DNA of 64,000 nucleotides from Tanytarsus gracilentus (GCA_038502055.1 JAXRKN010000045.1:8359501-8423500); one strand, 5' to 3'. Shown: positions 25,901 through 38,330, counted from the first letter of the stretch. Numbers and translations: made by a program. The notes: a model not told the origin generated them from the letters alone.

Positions 25901-28900
25901 ACTTCCTACGACACTCGAGATTCTCTCCTTTAGTTGTTCACCTTTTTTTTATAAAGCATGACATTAAACTTGAATTATATTTTTTTTTTCGGAAGAGAAA
26001 AAGTTTTCATTTTTATCGCCCTCAATTGATGCCGACCTTGATATATGCTGTCACCTCTATATCTGTTTATTGGCAACTAAAAAGTCGAATTCAATTGATT
26101 TGTTACAGGGCTCACAGTAGTATATTGCCGGATTAAAAAGTGAAATGTGAAGAGAGAAAAAAATTTAAACTAGATCAATTTGCAACAAAATTACAAATTA
26201 CTGGGTGAAAAGCAATTAGCCACTGGCCATTTCAATGTGAAATGATACCGTATGAAAAAATGAATTTATGAAATAAAAAAATTGGGTATGGTGAACATCA
26301 TGCTTTTTATTATTTGAGGTGAAGCCATAAAGCGTTGTAACAATTACTCTACTTTTTCCATCACGTTCATAGACATGTGGGCTCAGGCGGTTTTAGTTTG
26401 TAACCAAGCAAAATAGGGGTAGGACACTTAGTAAATTTTTAATAAAATTTACACTGTCAAAAAAAAGAAAAATTAAAAAATTAATTAAACTTTCTTTAAA
26501 AGTGTTCCAACCCCTCATCAACCACCATCTTCTAAACCAGCAACAACTGAAAATATATATAATTAAATGGTGATAAAATCAACTTGAAAGCTCGAAATGT
26601 TTTGCTAAGTGCTTACGTTGACCTCAAAATTATATGAAAAAAAAATTAAAAAAACTTACATGGAGCATTTAATAAGTCTCTCTTCTCACTTTACATTGTT
26701 TTCTGAGGCGTCGATGATGATGAAAAATTACCTCACAATTTATTGTTGTAGCTACACACGTTGAGCTAATGAGAGAAATTTTTTCAATGAAATTATTTTA
26801 CTCGGCCGACAATCCAAGGCCATTTCCATGTGTAATTTAATTAATTTGTCAGCTGATTGTCACGTTGTAACTTTTACTCTTACATTCGATGGTTTATGGC
26901 GAGTGAGTTAAAGTTGATTGAGGGAGAAATCAAATAAATCAACATGACTAACTGTCCATGAAATTCGAAAAGGTTGAAAAATATTTTCAGCATTTCCTCA
27001 TGTTATTTTCCTGTCACTCATAATTCACTTAGGAGAATTTTAATTCTTACGACACTTTTTTAGCTCGCATGGCGTCACTTAGGTGATTGTGTCATATTAA
27101 AAAAAATCCAAGAATTAAAAATAAATCACCTAAAAATTGACTTAAAAATATTATCCAAAAAATTCCAACTTGTTTTGTTATGCGGCTAATGTCAATAGCC
27201 CAAAACCATAATAAACGTTTGAATTTCCGACTCTAATATTAATTGCCCGAGAGACAATACAAGAATCTAGATCAATTATTAATTTGATACCGAATTGATT
27301 TTTAATTAATTTTCAAGCAAGTTTAACAGCACTTTAAATTAAGTGATCGATTGTTTTTACGCCAATTGTCGAGCAATAAAAATGTTTTTGTTGAAGAAAA
27401 AAAATTGATCGTAAAAATATTTGCTGATCTTCTTGATTGTTTCAGTCTGCCAAAAAAATTTTTAATGGAAGCACTTTTGAGCGAAAATTTATGATGTTGC
27501 ATAAAAGAGTTAATTTTTGAAAGCGCAAAAGTGTCAGTGAACCATCGATGTAGTCGCATTTTTTGATCAACTTGAAAGCATAAAAATTTGCTGCTCAACA
27601 ATTGCCGAAAAATATTCACCTGAAAGACATTGCATAATGCCGCATGTGGCACGGATGATCGTTTGATAAGAAAATTTAGCGAAGTGCGACTTTTATGGTC
27701 ACTATAAAATGCTGTGATCATCTATTGTGTTCAGAGTGTGACTATGAAAAAAAATATATTCGAGAGGGTACAGCGGAAGACATGTGCCAGAGCATAAAAT
27801 TATGGGCGAACATAAAAGAAAACAGAATAAGCGTCCAACTTCCTCCCACACATTTGCTCTCATGATGATTGAACCATTTATAGAAATTTTTATGCATCTT
27901 ACTTACTTGCTTTGTGCTCCTTTTAGCTCATATTTAATATATATCCAATTTAACCGTTTAAATATCTCTCTTTGACTGCCCAAATAAGAAGTTTCGTGAA
28001 GACCTTTCTTGAAAATACCACGAGCGAAGAGAAGAGATAATTGAGCAAGCAGAGAAAAAGTTCATAAATTTCAACAATTTCCATACAATTGAAAGAATTG
28101 GTTAAGCTCTCGCCGCAACAATGCCCGCCGTAATGAGACATGAATAGAATGCAACCTTATCGAAAGAAAATAAAATAAAATAAAAAGTGAAGGCATTACT
28201 TTTGGGTCGCATAAAGCACAAGCTGTCGAGAAGAGACCAAATAATAATAATTTTCTAGTGGTGGACACAGTTTTTTAAAACCAACTGGTTATAGTGTTTA
28301 AAAATGTTATTCAAAAATGCCCATTCCTTTTAAATAAATATTATTGGGTAAATTATTTATCGTCGTGTGGTCGGAGGCGATTTCAATTGCGCTCAAATAT
28401 GAAAAATGGAAAGTTTCTTTTTTTTGTTAAAGAGAGGAAAAAATTTAATTACATTTTAGGAAAGAGAAAAATTATGATGCTACACATATATTTCATTACA
28501 TTATTGTGTTGATTTTAAATTAATTAACTCACATACGAACACAACACAAACTCACTTACGGATCAATGAACTTCTCTCTTTTTTTTGTTGATGTAACACG
28601 ATCAAGATTTCTTAACTGTTGAATGAAAAACTTTCTTGCAATTGTCGGATGAAGAAATTTTTCATCTCTTTACCGCACGCGTTCCACATCTCACTGCAGA
28701 AAATTAGCGTGCGATATTTTTTATTTTTAGGGAATTAACATGCCACTCTGTGAGACGCTTGTCAGTTGAAAATTGAATTTTAAATGTGTTTGAAAGGAAT
28801 GCGAAAATTATGCAGAAACTTCTCTCGGTGATGCTGTCTAGTTGACTTTATTACATCAATTATTGCTCCACACGCGACACTTTCTTTCTTCTTCTCTCGT

Positions 28901-31900
28901 GTCTTCATTTCATTCATGATGAAAGAAAAAAAAATTGGAGCTGCGAACTGTAAAATTTTTTCTTCTCTTTTGTGATCGCACTTTGTTGTTTTTGAAGAGA
29001 TTTTTAACTTTAAACGGTTCATAGACTTTGACCATGTGCATGAGAGAGAGCAAAAAGTCAGCAGTTAGCTCGTTGAAAGAGAAATTGGTTCATGTGGCGA
29101 TCATCTCGCTGAGTATGAGCATAAACATGGCGCCAAAATGGCTCAAATTTAATAATTTTCTCCCATTAGTAATTAAGTTTTGTGCATTATGAGTTGAAAA
29201 TTGAGAAAAACGTTAATTATATTGCCATTCGAATGATCATCAAGGTTAATTTTCATTTGCTTTCTAATCCACAGGTGACGCATCGAGTTACTGGCGAAGT
29301 CATGGTTCTCAAAATGAATCGACTTCGATCAAACCGGCCAAACATGCTGCGTGAAGTTCAACTCTTAAATAAATTGTCGCATCCCAACATTCTAGCGTAA
29401 GTTTTCTGACTCAATTGTTTAATATTTTTTTCAGTCACTTTCGTCAATATTTATAAAGCAAATTCATTTTTGTACTCATCACTTAGCACTCGAACAATAC
29501 TTTTAGCTTTGAGTCACTTTTTTTGGCACGAAAATAAAACCGCAAAAAATTAAAAAATTAAATTTTCTTATCTTAAAATTGAATCCATGTCAAAAAGTAT
29601 TTTTTTATGTGCAAAACGTGCTTCATGAACAGTTTTTTTTTCTTCGATGACTGTTGACTATGTGTGGGGTTTCAAGTCCAATGATGTTCACTCAAATTTC
29701 ACAAATTTTTAAATATTTTTTTGCTTTTCACGATAAAAATTTTCATTAAATTTAAAATTTAGAATTTTTAAAAATTATTAAAGAGACTCGAACCAACGCC
29801 CAGCAGGCAGAATCGAACTGCTGCAACTTTCATTGCCTACGGATTTGAAGTCCGCACCGTGAACCATCACAGATCAGCTGAGCAAATTTTCAGCTTGACA
29901 AAAACGCAATTTAAAAAAATCACATGACTTGAAAATTTAATTTATTTATTTTTATCACATAAAATTTAATTGAAGAGTTTGATGAGCTTTTGACAGTTTA
30001 CAAGTGTCTTCTTACTTTTATTTTTCATCAAGTGTTAAAAAAATTGTTTTCAATCAATTTTGATTAAATTTTTAAAGATTTCTCGAGAAGTCAATTGGAA
30101 AGTCATGAAAATCAATTAATTTAAAATTTCAAGGTCGTCGAGCTCTGTTGAAGATTTAAGGTTTTAAAATTTCTTTTGTTTTCTTTCATTTTTAATTGCG
30201 CAAGAATTATTTCGAAAATATTTCTTTAGTGTCTGATGATGAGTTGAAGAAAGAGAGTCTTAAGACACTGAACATGCATAACCTCACACAATTTCACGCG
30301 CACATAATAGCACAAGAAATAATGTGCACACATAACAAAACACTTTGAGTACTCGATATTAATGACTTGATTGAAAATTTTCTTATGCTTGCATGCGTCA
30401 ATGAATTTTTTTTCTAATGTTCAGTCATTAAATAATTAATTTAAATGCGGATGAATTGTTAATTTAGGAGAAATATTCGGATGTACATTGTGATGGTGCA
30501 CTATCCAACACTCGATTGCTTCTTCCGCAATATCGAAAACTCTTTTTTTAAGTGATAATCAAATAAAGACAATAATTGGTGTGCAACACATGAGCAAATA
30601 TTTAATTGAACATGTGCGTGAAGTTTAGTCAATTCTTCCTCACTTTTAGACATTTTACTAAATTTCCTGGTAATTAAATTTAATTCAATTAAGCGCATGA
30701 AAAATTGATTTTTTGGATCACATCGAAAGGGCTCAAATTTATTGCGACATTGACACACATTTGATGACGCTTTGGGTGAGTGAAAGAGTGAGTAAGAGAT
30801 TAAAAAATACAGCCAGACAGTCGCATCACATCATCAACATCTCGTCATAGGCTAAAGTCGAGTTGAGTTTGAAAGCATTAAAAAATCTTCGTTTCTTCTT
30901 CTTTATCTTCTTTCTTTACTGTCCAATGACCAAAAGTCAATTTTTACCTTTTTTCTCATCACTTCTCAAATTATTGTGATTGCATAAGAAAAAACCTTTA
31001 ATGCGATCCTGATTAATGATTTTTAAACTATTTCAAAAAAAAATTTTGTGAGTCAGAAAAAGTTTAATTTAAAGAATTTCTTGAATGCCACACAAAAAGG
31101 GATGATAAGAACTGAAAAATTCTTTAAATTGATATCATGGTCACTGATTCATGAATGAAGTCAATTTTGTCATCATCGATTGATTTTAATTAAATAACTT
31201 TGATCTCAGTTGATTGTCAACCATAATTTAAGACTCACATTGTGATGTAATAAAAGTTCAAGTTCATGAGTGCAGTTAAAAATATAAAAATTATCATCAA
31301 AAAGCATTTTTGAATCATTTTGTATGAGCTCAAATAAATTAAATTAAATTTGAGATCATGAATGGAATTGCATGCGTGAGTAAGTCAGCGCTGATTTCTC
31401 ATAATTTTTTCTTCCTCTATATTTTTTTATTACAAGTTCATGAACTCAGAACATGAGTAATGCAGTTAGAATATCTATAGCGATAAAGTCTGAAATGCGA
31501 AAAGCATCAAAAGCGGAAGTTTTAATTTGTAAATGTTTGCGTGATTGTTCGAAGGGAGAGAAAATAGAATATAAAAATTATGCAATGCCAAATTGGAGCA
31601 TGAACGGAGTGAGAAGTGAGTGAGGGGAAACAACGATGAGTCATCGAGACCTTGAGACGATTTTTTTTCGCTTCCATATTATCAACTTTCTTTCCTCGCT
31701 AATTTGTCAAAACTATTTTTGCCGATTTTCAAACTAATTTTGATTGATGGAGGAAATTAAAAAATATTTTATGTTTTCGTCAAATCATCGACTGACGTTC
31801 GGGGAAGTCATATGCGTATATTTAATGGCGATTAAATATAGATTCTTCTTTTTCCTGCTGTCTGTTTATTTTTGTCGAAGAAATTTTCGGTGAATTTCAA

Positions 31901-34900
31901 TAACAAAACGAAGTGGAAAGCAAGGAGTGCACTATCCCATATAAACTTAAATAGTATTAAATTTATACGGACTTATGTGTAAGTTAAGCATATGTGTGGT
32001 ACTTCAAACAAATCTAAAAAAATAAATGTCTTTTAAATCTTTAAAAAAATTCAAATATTCTCAACTTGCATTAATTTAATTTACGAGTCTCTACGACACA
32101 TCAACGACTCGTTTTCAAGTTCAAAGCGGCTTCTTTCATTTCTTTTAATTCTCACACTCACAAACTCAATATTTATAAGCTGCATTGAGCTCTCCATGTG
32201 CCTCATATGCGCTCGGATTTAATTCAATTAGTTGCTTGCACGATAAAATGCAGACGATAAGAATGGAATGAAAGAATTGAGGGGTTTTATTTTTGCGATA
32301 AAAGAAATGCTAAAAATAACTTTTTTTTATTTCAACCTTTGTGCTTCGTATGAAGGTTATTTATTGAATTTTACCCTAAAAAGAAAATAATTAATTTTTC
32401 TCTCTCTTTATTTGCAGTTTTATGGGCGTTTGTGTTCAAGAGGGTCAACTGCATGCGCTGACCGAGTACATCCCAGAGGGATCATTAGAACAACTAATAC
32501 AAAACAAGTCGGAATATCTTTCGCCTGTTATGAAGATTAGGCTAGCGCTAGGAATTGCAAAAGGCATGAAATATGTTCACGAAGTTGGAATTTTCCATCG
32601 TGATTTAACGAGCAAGGTGAGTCAAATACGTGACATTGACTGATTAGGTTCAATTTGCTGACGTTCTTCTTCTTTTGTAATCACCAGAATGTGCTAGTTC
32701 AAAAGTCCAGTGACGGTCAAATGGATGCGGTCGTAGGTGATTTCGGACTGGCTGCAAAAATTCCTAAAAAATGGTAAAAAAAATAAAATTTAAAAAATAA
32801 TTTAGTTAAAATTAAATTCTCAAACAGTGGAAAATCGCGTCTAGACACCGTCGGCTCGCCATATTGGATGAGTCCTGAGTGCTTAAACGGTCAATGGTAC
32901 GATCAGACCAGCGATGTTTTTTCCTTTGGAATTATCTTATGTGAACTCATCGCTCGCATTGATGCCGATCCAGATATTTTGCCACGAACCAACTCATTTG
33001 GACTCGACTATTTTGCATTTGTTGATCTCTGTCCCAGTGACACACCGCCGGCCTTCCTTCGGACGGCATTTTATTGTTGTACTGTAAGTATTTTTTTTAA
33101 ATAGAGGATTAAGATTCTTTATCGATGCGTCATTTGGGTTATTTGAAGATTTTATAATGAAACTTTTCTTCTCTCTTTTCACAGTATGATCCAAAGAGCC
33201 GCTACACATTCGCTGAAGTGGCTAAAAAATTAAGTCTGCTATTAGAAAACTCTGGCTCGATGGTGGTTATGAATACGAGCACGACAAACAGTATTAATTC
33301 GAGTAATAGCAGTCTGAATGGCATCACGGGTGGAGTTTCACCGCCAATTAATCGAAATGGTTACAATAAACGAAATTCAATGGATTCAACACACAGTCAA
33401 GTGCCAATTAATCGAGTCCTAAATCAATCAATATCAGAGTCACCGCAAAAGCATCAACAACAACCTCAGCAGTGTCTTGACCCTACCGCATCGTTATCCT
33501 CACATCGACGCTCACTAAGCGAACATGTCATTTTGTCTTCAATGCCAGCTGATAAGGCACGATGTCATTTATTAAATCGCACAAATTCCAAGCTAAATTA
33601 CGAGCAGTCATTGTCGCCGCCCTCCTCGCCAACCATTCCGACGTATTCGAAAGAAAATTTGAGAAAAGTAGCTGAAACAATGTTCCTTAAAGATCCGCAA
33701 TATAAGCCGCGACCGAAAGAGGACTCAAAATTGAATCCCTTCGCCGCTCTCACACAGCTTCGAGGTGTAAAGAAAATTCTCGGTGCCAATGCTTCAAATC
33801 TTTCGCCCGGAACCGGTGATCTCTTTAGTTCGTGCTTCGAAATTATGTCATCGCCCTTCTTAAAAAGCCTCAAAGAGCTAAATAGTCAACAGAAAAATGG
33901 CGATCAACTTGTAGCATTCAATCAGCAACAGCCAAAGAGTCTTCCAACGTCGCCGTTATCGAGTCGAAGGTTTTCCGATGCACTTACGCTTACTGTACCG
34001 TCGCTTGACAGCACAGCACATAAAAAGTGCTTCGATAAGCTTCAAAATCATCCGCTATATAAGAAGAGCGGTAAACATGAGACTGAACTGAATCACGAGG
34101 TGGAACAGAATGAGCAGCAAGAGTCATCTGTGCATCCCACAATTACAACAACGACGATCACATCGTCAGCTACGCATTCATATACGAAGTTGGTTGACAA
34201 AACTGAGCCTTTGATGGTGGAAGTATCGCCGCCGACGCTCGCCTCACTTGGTTGTGCCAATTCGAGTTTCTATGAAACTTCTCGCATGCTCACACGACGC
34301 GGATCTACCGAGAGTGGATTTTTTTCGTGTCTCAATGAAGACTTTGGTGATAAAACGCGCGATTTGGATCTGACAAATCCATTTTTTTGTACATGCTGTC
34401 CAATTCCATCGACACCGGTCAATAAGGGTGCTTCAAATGACTCCTCAAGTGTATCCCTGAGAAGTCTCGATGACTTAGAGCTATCAGATCCTCGACAATA
34501 TCAACGAGTACAGTCGTGTCCTCATCGGACAATTGACATTGATGCGCGCTCCATTGATATGGGACTGATAAATCGTCTCGCACTCGACACGGAAATAAAC
34601 ACACTCATTCAGAAGCATCAGCTATCGAATCAGCTGTTTCATTGTAAAAATAGAACTTCGTCAATCTATTCGGACTCGAGTGATTCGCTAGCTGGAAGTG
34701 ACTCACTTTTATGGGACGATCGATCATATCAAATACCCAACACACGCTCAGCTCAAATTGCCAAAATCGTTGAATATTTTGAGCGTAAAGGTGCGAGTCA
34801 TTTTAAGCCACCCACATTTGCTGTACCTGAAATTAAACCTTCAACTAGCTTCGCATCGTCCTCGACCCGAAGCTACTTGCCAACGTCAAACTATCATCAT

Positions 34901-35176
34901 CACAAGCAATTGACTGATTATTTTGTGGACTTGCGAAAAGATTTCGATGATATTAGCAGCGGTGGAAGCAGCAGTTCAAGTTTTCGCGGTCTCGCACGTC
35001 ATCATCGTGACTATGAGGCGTTTTGCTTTGAACTTGCCGAAAAGAAGAATCCACAAAATTTCCATAAAATCTGTGAAGGCTTGGTGAAATCAAAATTGCA
35101 ATTGTTCGATAAGCAGAAACAAAACGGTGCGGGATGTAGCAATAACAGCAGTAATAATACAACACCTGAGAAATAA
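19957..35176 (+). CDS. cdi: TESK-type dual-specificity kinase (center divider orthologue), six coding exons
   Basis: Exons 19957-20190, 29275-29396, 32418-32616, 32688-32773, 32828-33083 and 33185-35176 total 2,889 nt (962 aa) with closed phases. The kinase domain has the glycine loop IGSGFFSEVYK, the VAIK-type lysine (VLK, K91), catalytic HRDLTSKN (179-186), DFGLAAKIP (203-211) and SPYWMSPECL. HRDLTSKN is diagnostic of the TESK/LIMK branch, and LCELIARIDADPDILPRT is TESK-specific. TESK kinases phosphorylate cofilin at its N-terminal serine and so control actin turnover. The last exon encodes about 660 residues of Ser/Asn/Gln-rich, low-complexity tail. Introns 1 and 2 are 9.1 and 3.0 kb. The end of intron 1, all of exon 2 and most of intron 2 lie in the left arm of a large inverted duplication. 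A secreted LRR gene and a tRNA-Sec sit in the introns, antisense. Confidence 0.94.
22324..23066. mobile_element. fold-back element built of TAATTATTCC-type minisatellite, with 12-bp flanking repeat
   Basis: A block of CCTAATTATT units (22336-22386) opens the element. An inverted pair of similar blocks (22395-22438 and 22467-22514) surrounds a perfect small hairpin. A block in the opposite orientation (22983-23046) closes it. Thus both ends carry the same tandem unit in inverted order. The direct repeat AAAATGGACATT lies just outside at 22324-22335 and 23055-23066, which fits a target-site duplication, although 12 bp is long. There is no transposase frame. A purely replication-slippage origin is possible. 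Confidence 0.5.
22444..22462. repeat. perfect 8-bp hairpin at the centre of the fold-back element
   Basis: GTTGTCGC and GCGACAAC are perfect complements around a 3-base loop. It is GC-rich in otherwise AT-rich DNA and sits at the symmetry centre of the flanking TAATTATCC blocks, so the whole 22395-22514 stretch can form one long cruciform. Confidence 0.75.
24132..24749 (-). CDS. secreted leucine-rich-repeat protein, intronless, nested in the TESK kinase intron
   Basis: The single open frame encodes 205 aa. Residues 1-23 (ending ISPATFA) form a signal peptide. A short Cys-containing N-terminal part follows (LHCKF, YKCEV). The middle holds about four 24-residue leucine-rich repeats with phasing such as FPNLMYLTINKSGLREI and FPKLRNIAVRGNDIENLP. 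The C-terminus has a Cys cap (NECIS, TQCTPQGQ). No membrane anchor is seen, so it is probably secreted. Small LRR secretory proteins like this are common in midges and mosquitoes, but I cannot assign a function. It lies on the strand opposite its host gene and has its own TATA/Inr promoter, so it should be expressed independently. Confidence 0.85.
   Translation of the reverse strand: MRSFDLILLAFSLVCIISPATFALTLHCKFDDYLYEGNYKCEVENLRITERNEIVSEVSGTHISARRTNADVIILSIEDQTVHYLPKDLARFFPNLMYLTINKSGLREITKNDLRDFPKLRNIAVRGNDIENLPGDLFESNLQLAHVGFPTNKIKTIGRDIFKSASNLESVNFIRNECISQQANNREAIEEMMKNVATQCTPQGQ
24782..24806 (-). promoter_or_regulatory. TATA box and initiator of the secreted LRR gene
   Basis: Reading the minus strand, a TATATTTTTAAATA stretch is followed about 20 bases on by the arthropod initiator TCAGT (24782-24786 on the plus strand as ACTGA). 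It lies 33-57 bp upstream of the ATG. Confidence 0.55.
26415..26515. repeat. 101-bp terminal-inverted-repeat element in the TESK intron
   Basis: The left end AGGGGTAGGACACTT and the right end AAGTGTTCCAACCCCT are complementary except for one mismatch and one indel. The interior is AT-rich with AAATTT runs. It has the same design and nearly the same ends as the element at 56524-56631. Confidence 0.6.
27341..31677. repeat. left arm of the large inverted duplication
   Basis: The reverse complement of this stretch matches 43439-46815. The match runs through TESK exon 2, a tRNA-Sec and flanking introns, with occasional substitutions and 1-10 base indels. The inner edge falls at ATGGAAGCG (31669-31677). 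The outer edge falls near 27341, where the sequences part after GATCACTTAA. About 1.19 kb (27807-29000) has no counterpart in the right arm. Confidence 0.9.
29797..29883 (-). tRNA. tRNA-Sec (anticodon UCA), left copy
   Basis: The 87-nt gene folds as a selenocysteine tRNA. The acceptor is 9 positions long with a 4-bp T stem (GCAG/CTGC around TTCGATT). The D stem has 6 bp (CTGTGA/TCACGG) closed by a TGGT loop. The anticodon loop is CTTCAAA, and there is a long variable arm (GCAAT/GTTGC). G73 follows and a T run ends the transcript. Eight of nine acceptor pairs form, and pair 8 is U-U. It is antisense inside TESK intron 2. Selenoproteins also need SECIS elements and SBP2, which cannot be seen here. 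Confidence 0.92.
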
Positions 35177-37587
35177 ACGATCGTGTGTCTCATCATCTTC
35201 TTCCATCTAAATATTTTTTTAATGAAATCTTTAGAAATATTTTCGTTGCCAAATTTTTCTTCCCTCTTTGTATTTCTTTCCACTTGAAGCAACAACCATT
35301 GCATGCTCAAATAAAAATAACAGAAAATGAAAAAAAAAGAGATTGCACATTTGGATTTTTTAACAATAATATCGGAAAAGAAATTACTTTTAAAATGAAG
35401 TGAAATTTATTTTTTTCGTTAAGTGCAATCGAAAGCTTGAAAAAAAAATTTAATCGAACACCTTTCACGATTTTTTTGTGTAACAAAGTTTGATGGAAAT
35501 TTCTTGAAATTTAAGAGGTCTAAAATAAAAACGAAAAATAAATTTCGTTTGTTTTAATTGTAATTATATTATGTGATTTCAGATGAGCGAAATGAGCATG
35601 CATGAAAATTGTATAACACAAAAGACTTTTATTTAATGTCAATGTAAATTTCTTTACACGGGGCACACTACTCCCATATTAAATGGATTTATATGGGAGT
35701 AGTGCACCTCGTTTTTTGATCTTTGTAAAAAGGGAAAAATTTATAAATCTTCCGTCAAAAGAAAAATTATATAAAAAAATGCATGTTGATCAAAAATAAA
35801 CATTTATTTTTTTTTCTAAACGAAATGCCTCGATTTTAATAGAGCAGAACTAAGTAAAAATAAAATGAATCATTGCGATGATGAAGTGCGGTCAATTTGC
35901 CGAAAAAAAGTACTTTGTAGGGAGTTAATTGAGAGTGATTAAGTGGTAGATAGAAATGAATTAAATTAGTTTAATTAGAGAAATCGATAATTAACTTAAA
36001 AAAATCAAGGGAAGAAAACTTTAGAAAATTTTTTCAAAAAAAATAATTTCATTTTTGCAAATCAACACTACACCCTCCATTCTTAGCTAAAAAGTCATCG
36101 CACGTTTATTAATGCACACTCGTTCATTGTTCAATCTTAAAAAAACTTATTACATAAGAAATTGAATTCGAATTCGAATCCATCAATTAAATCATCGTCC
36201 GTAAAATTGAAAGTAAAATTACCGTCCTGAAAAAAAAATGTTTAATGTGCGGAAAGAAAATTTAATGTTGAAAAAAATTATTAGCAAAATTGGCGTGAAA
36301 ATTTTTAATCTTTAGTGAAATTTTTTTAGAAAAAATGTTAAATTGACATATCCTTAGAGGCATGATGAAAATTGGCAGAAAAATTTTGATGAGGTATTTT
36401 TTGCGGGGGAATAATTTGAGTGGATATGTCACTCGAAGAAATTCTTCTTTATTTCTTGTGTAAATATTTCTTTGCTGTAAATAATTTTATATATTTTTAG
36501 CATCAGACTTGATGCAATCATAAAGATTTTAAGTTCGATATCATTGCAATTATTATCAGACCTGGCGTCGACTTACACACACCCACACATAAATAAATTA
36601 TTTTTATTCTTTATCGATCGCTGTTAAGGGAATTATTGAGAATTATAAGTGTGAACGGCGACGCTATAAATTCACATACACACACTAAGTCCTCCTTTCT
36701 TATGCACTTAACCAACAAACCTCCTTCTTTAATTTCTCAGATGAGATAAACAGACACATCCACGCAACTTTATAAAGTATATCATGTTTTATTAATTAAG
36801 TTATAAATGATAAATGGGCATATTGCAATAAATCTTCTTCTTTTTCTTTAATTTGATAATTATCATCATCATTAGTAAAATTTTTAATACGTTTAAAATT
36901 TAAATAATTCCGTTACCAAATCAAACAGAGAAATATTTCTGGAATTTCCCAATAAAAATTTAGTGTCAAAAATTACCTGGAAAATTTTTATCTCGCGAGA
37001 TTAAGAAATGATAAGGAAAATTGCCAAAAAAATATATTACGAGTGAGTTGTTAATGATAAAAAGGCAATCACTATTTTATCTTATCGACTGCAAGTTTAA
37101 CCATTAGGAATTTTGTCAGAAGAAATTTTTTTAAAAGAAATAAATGTTGAAAAATTGTTTCTAGCAACTATTTATCTGATGACCTATAAAAAATTATGCA
37201 TAAATATTGAGAATTGATGGAGACAAAAAGAAATTACTGAAATGTAAAGAAGATGATTTTCTATATGAAATTCAATGAAAAATAAAAATCAAAAGTAATT
37301 GAAAAGTAAAAATTATTTTTTTATTTTATTTTTCCAGAATTTTTATTTAAATTTTAGGAAGAAACTTTTTCGCCAGTTTGTAGGTATTGAATAGGCCTAT
37401 AGTATATGCCCTATAGTATATGTTTAGATATTGTACAATGTAATGCTATAGAACAAGGGGTCAAAACTGGTCTTAGAGGAATCCAAAATTAATATATAGC
37501 AGAGCTATAAGAAAATTTAATAATGTTCCATTTTTCATCACGTTCTACATATAAATTTTACCAAATTTTAAAACTAAGAAATTATTT
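35177..37587. other. TESK kinase 3' UTR and intergenic region
   Basis: No coding frame. Several AATAAA signals (first near 35309) could end the kinase mRNA. A strong hairpin lies at 35657-35712. Short repeats of CCTATAGTATATG occur near 37396-37421. Confidence 0.5.
35657..35712. repeat. MITE-like hairpin with CACTACTCCCATAT arms
   Basis: CACTACTCCCATAT and its exact complement are separated by an 11-base loop. Outside them the pairing continues with two mismatches (GGCA against GGTG). A related single arm, GTGCACTATCCCATAT, occurs at about 31926-31941 in TESK intron 2, which suggests a dispersed short palindromic repeat. Confidence 0.6.
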
Positions 37588-38310
37588 TTAAAATATTTCA
37601 CACTCTTCATATTCACTCATGATGCAGTCGATTTGATGCTTCGCGTACTTCTTAAGACTCTCCTGTGTCTTTTTAGCTTTTTCGAGTAATTTTTCATCGG
37701 AAACTTCGTCAGACGTCGCGACCATCATCAGTTCAAATTCAAGTATATCAATGTCCATGTCCTTAACGTAAAAAAAGTCCTCGACTGAGCATTTTTTGAT
37801 TTGAAGCGAGTTGAGAGATTCCTTCACGTTACTGATTTCACTTGAGTCCATTTCTGACGGATCGCCGCAACCTAAACTTAGAGCTTTTGTCGCGTTGAAG
37901 TTTCGCAAAATTTCCGATTGTGGTCTAAAATGCGACAAAACTAATTTCCCACATTGAATTTCCTCCATTTGCCCCATTGATTCTCTAAAGTCATTCGCGT
38001 TGACTGGAACTTCGTTAATATTACAGTAAGTGCTAAGAATGAGTCCGTAAACGTAATCGAGCTTATGCGCGTCGATAAATGAAATTCTGTCCAAATTTGA
38101 TGATGAAGATAAGCCTTGAGGAATGCCGGTGATGTTCAAAATGTCTGAAGTGCATTTTTGTTCAGCTAAATTAAGTTCTTGCCATTTATTGAGAAATTTA
38201 GTCTCCAAAAAATCTTTTGCAAATTGACGATCGACTTTAAATGATGAGTCGATAGAGAAACCTGCAACTGCAGCGATAAAGAAGAATAAAATTGTAACTT
38301 GGAACTTCAT
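37588..38310 (-). CDS. secreted protein of unknown function with seven cysteines, intronless
   Basis: A single open frame of 240 aa. The first 17 residues (MKFQVTILFFFIAAVAG) form a clear signal peptide. The mature part is acidic, helical in character, and has seven cysteines spread over the chain (EQKC, STYC, EIQC, LGCG, KKCS, IDCI, EECEIF). It has no membrane segment, no catalytic motif and no family I recognise. It has its own TATA/initiator promoter. A near-identical 38-bp direct repeat lies on each side (about 37521 and 38680), suggesting that the gene moved or was duplicated as a block. It could be a lineage-specific insect secretory protein. Confidence 0.75.
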   Translation of the reverse strand: MKFQVTILFFFIAAVAGFSIDSSFKVDRQFAKDFLETKFLNKWQELNLAEQKCTSDILNITGIPQGLSSSSNLDRISFIDAHKLDYVYGLILSTYCNINEVPVNANDFRESMGQMEEIQCGKLVLSHFRPQSEILRNFNATKALSLGCGDPSEMDSSEISNVKESLNSLQIKKCSVEDFFYVKDMDIDILEFELMMVATSDEVSDEKLLEKAKKTQESLKKYAKHQIDCIMSEYEECEIF

Positions 38311-38330
38311 CGTTGAAATTACTGAAACAA

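Larger units (their letters stand above)
20191..29274 (+). other. TESK kinase intron 1 (9.1 kb)
   Basis: This phase-0 GT-AG intron holds a fold-back minisatellite element at 22324-23066, a nested antisense LRR gene at 24132-24749, a short inverted-repeat element at 26415-26515 and the outer part of the left inverted-duplication arm from 27341. I see no other coding frame. Confidence 0.75.

Noticed and set aside
27323..27721. 132-codon open frame on the minus strand, similar to 46429-46932 on the plus strand
   Set aside because: The two are the same DNA in the two arms of the inverted duplication. The ends of the frames differ, codon use is not gene-like, and no domain or signal peptide is visible, so shared reading frame is not evidence of coding.
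30501..30758. Open frame repeated at 44368-44667
   Set aside because: Again a pair produced by the inverted duplication. It lies in TESK intron 2, has no recognised domain and no promoter or splice context.
36160..36180. ATTCGAATTCGAATCC as another B-box copy
   Set aside because: It lacks the leading GG and is better explained as a short TTCGAA tandem repeat.
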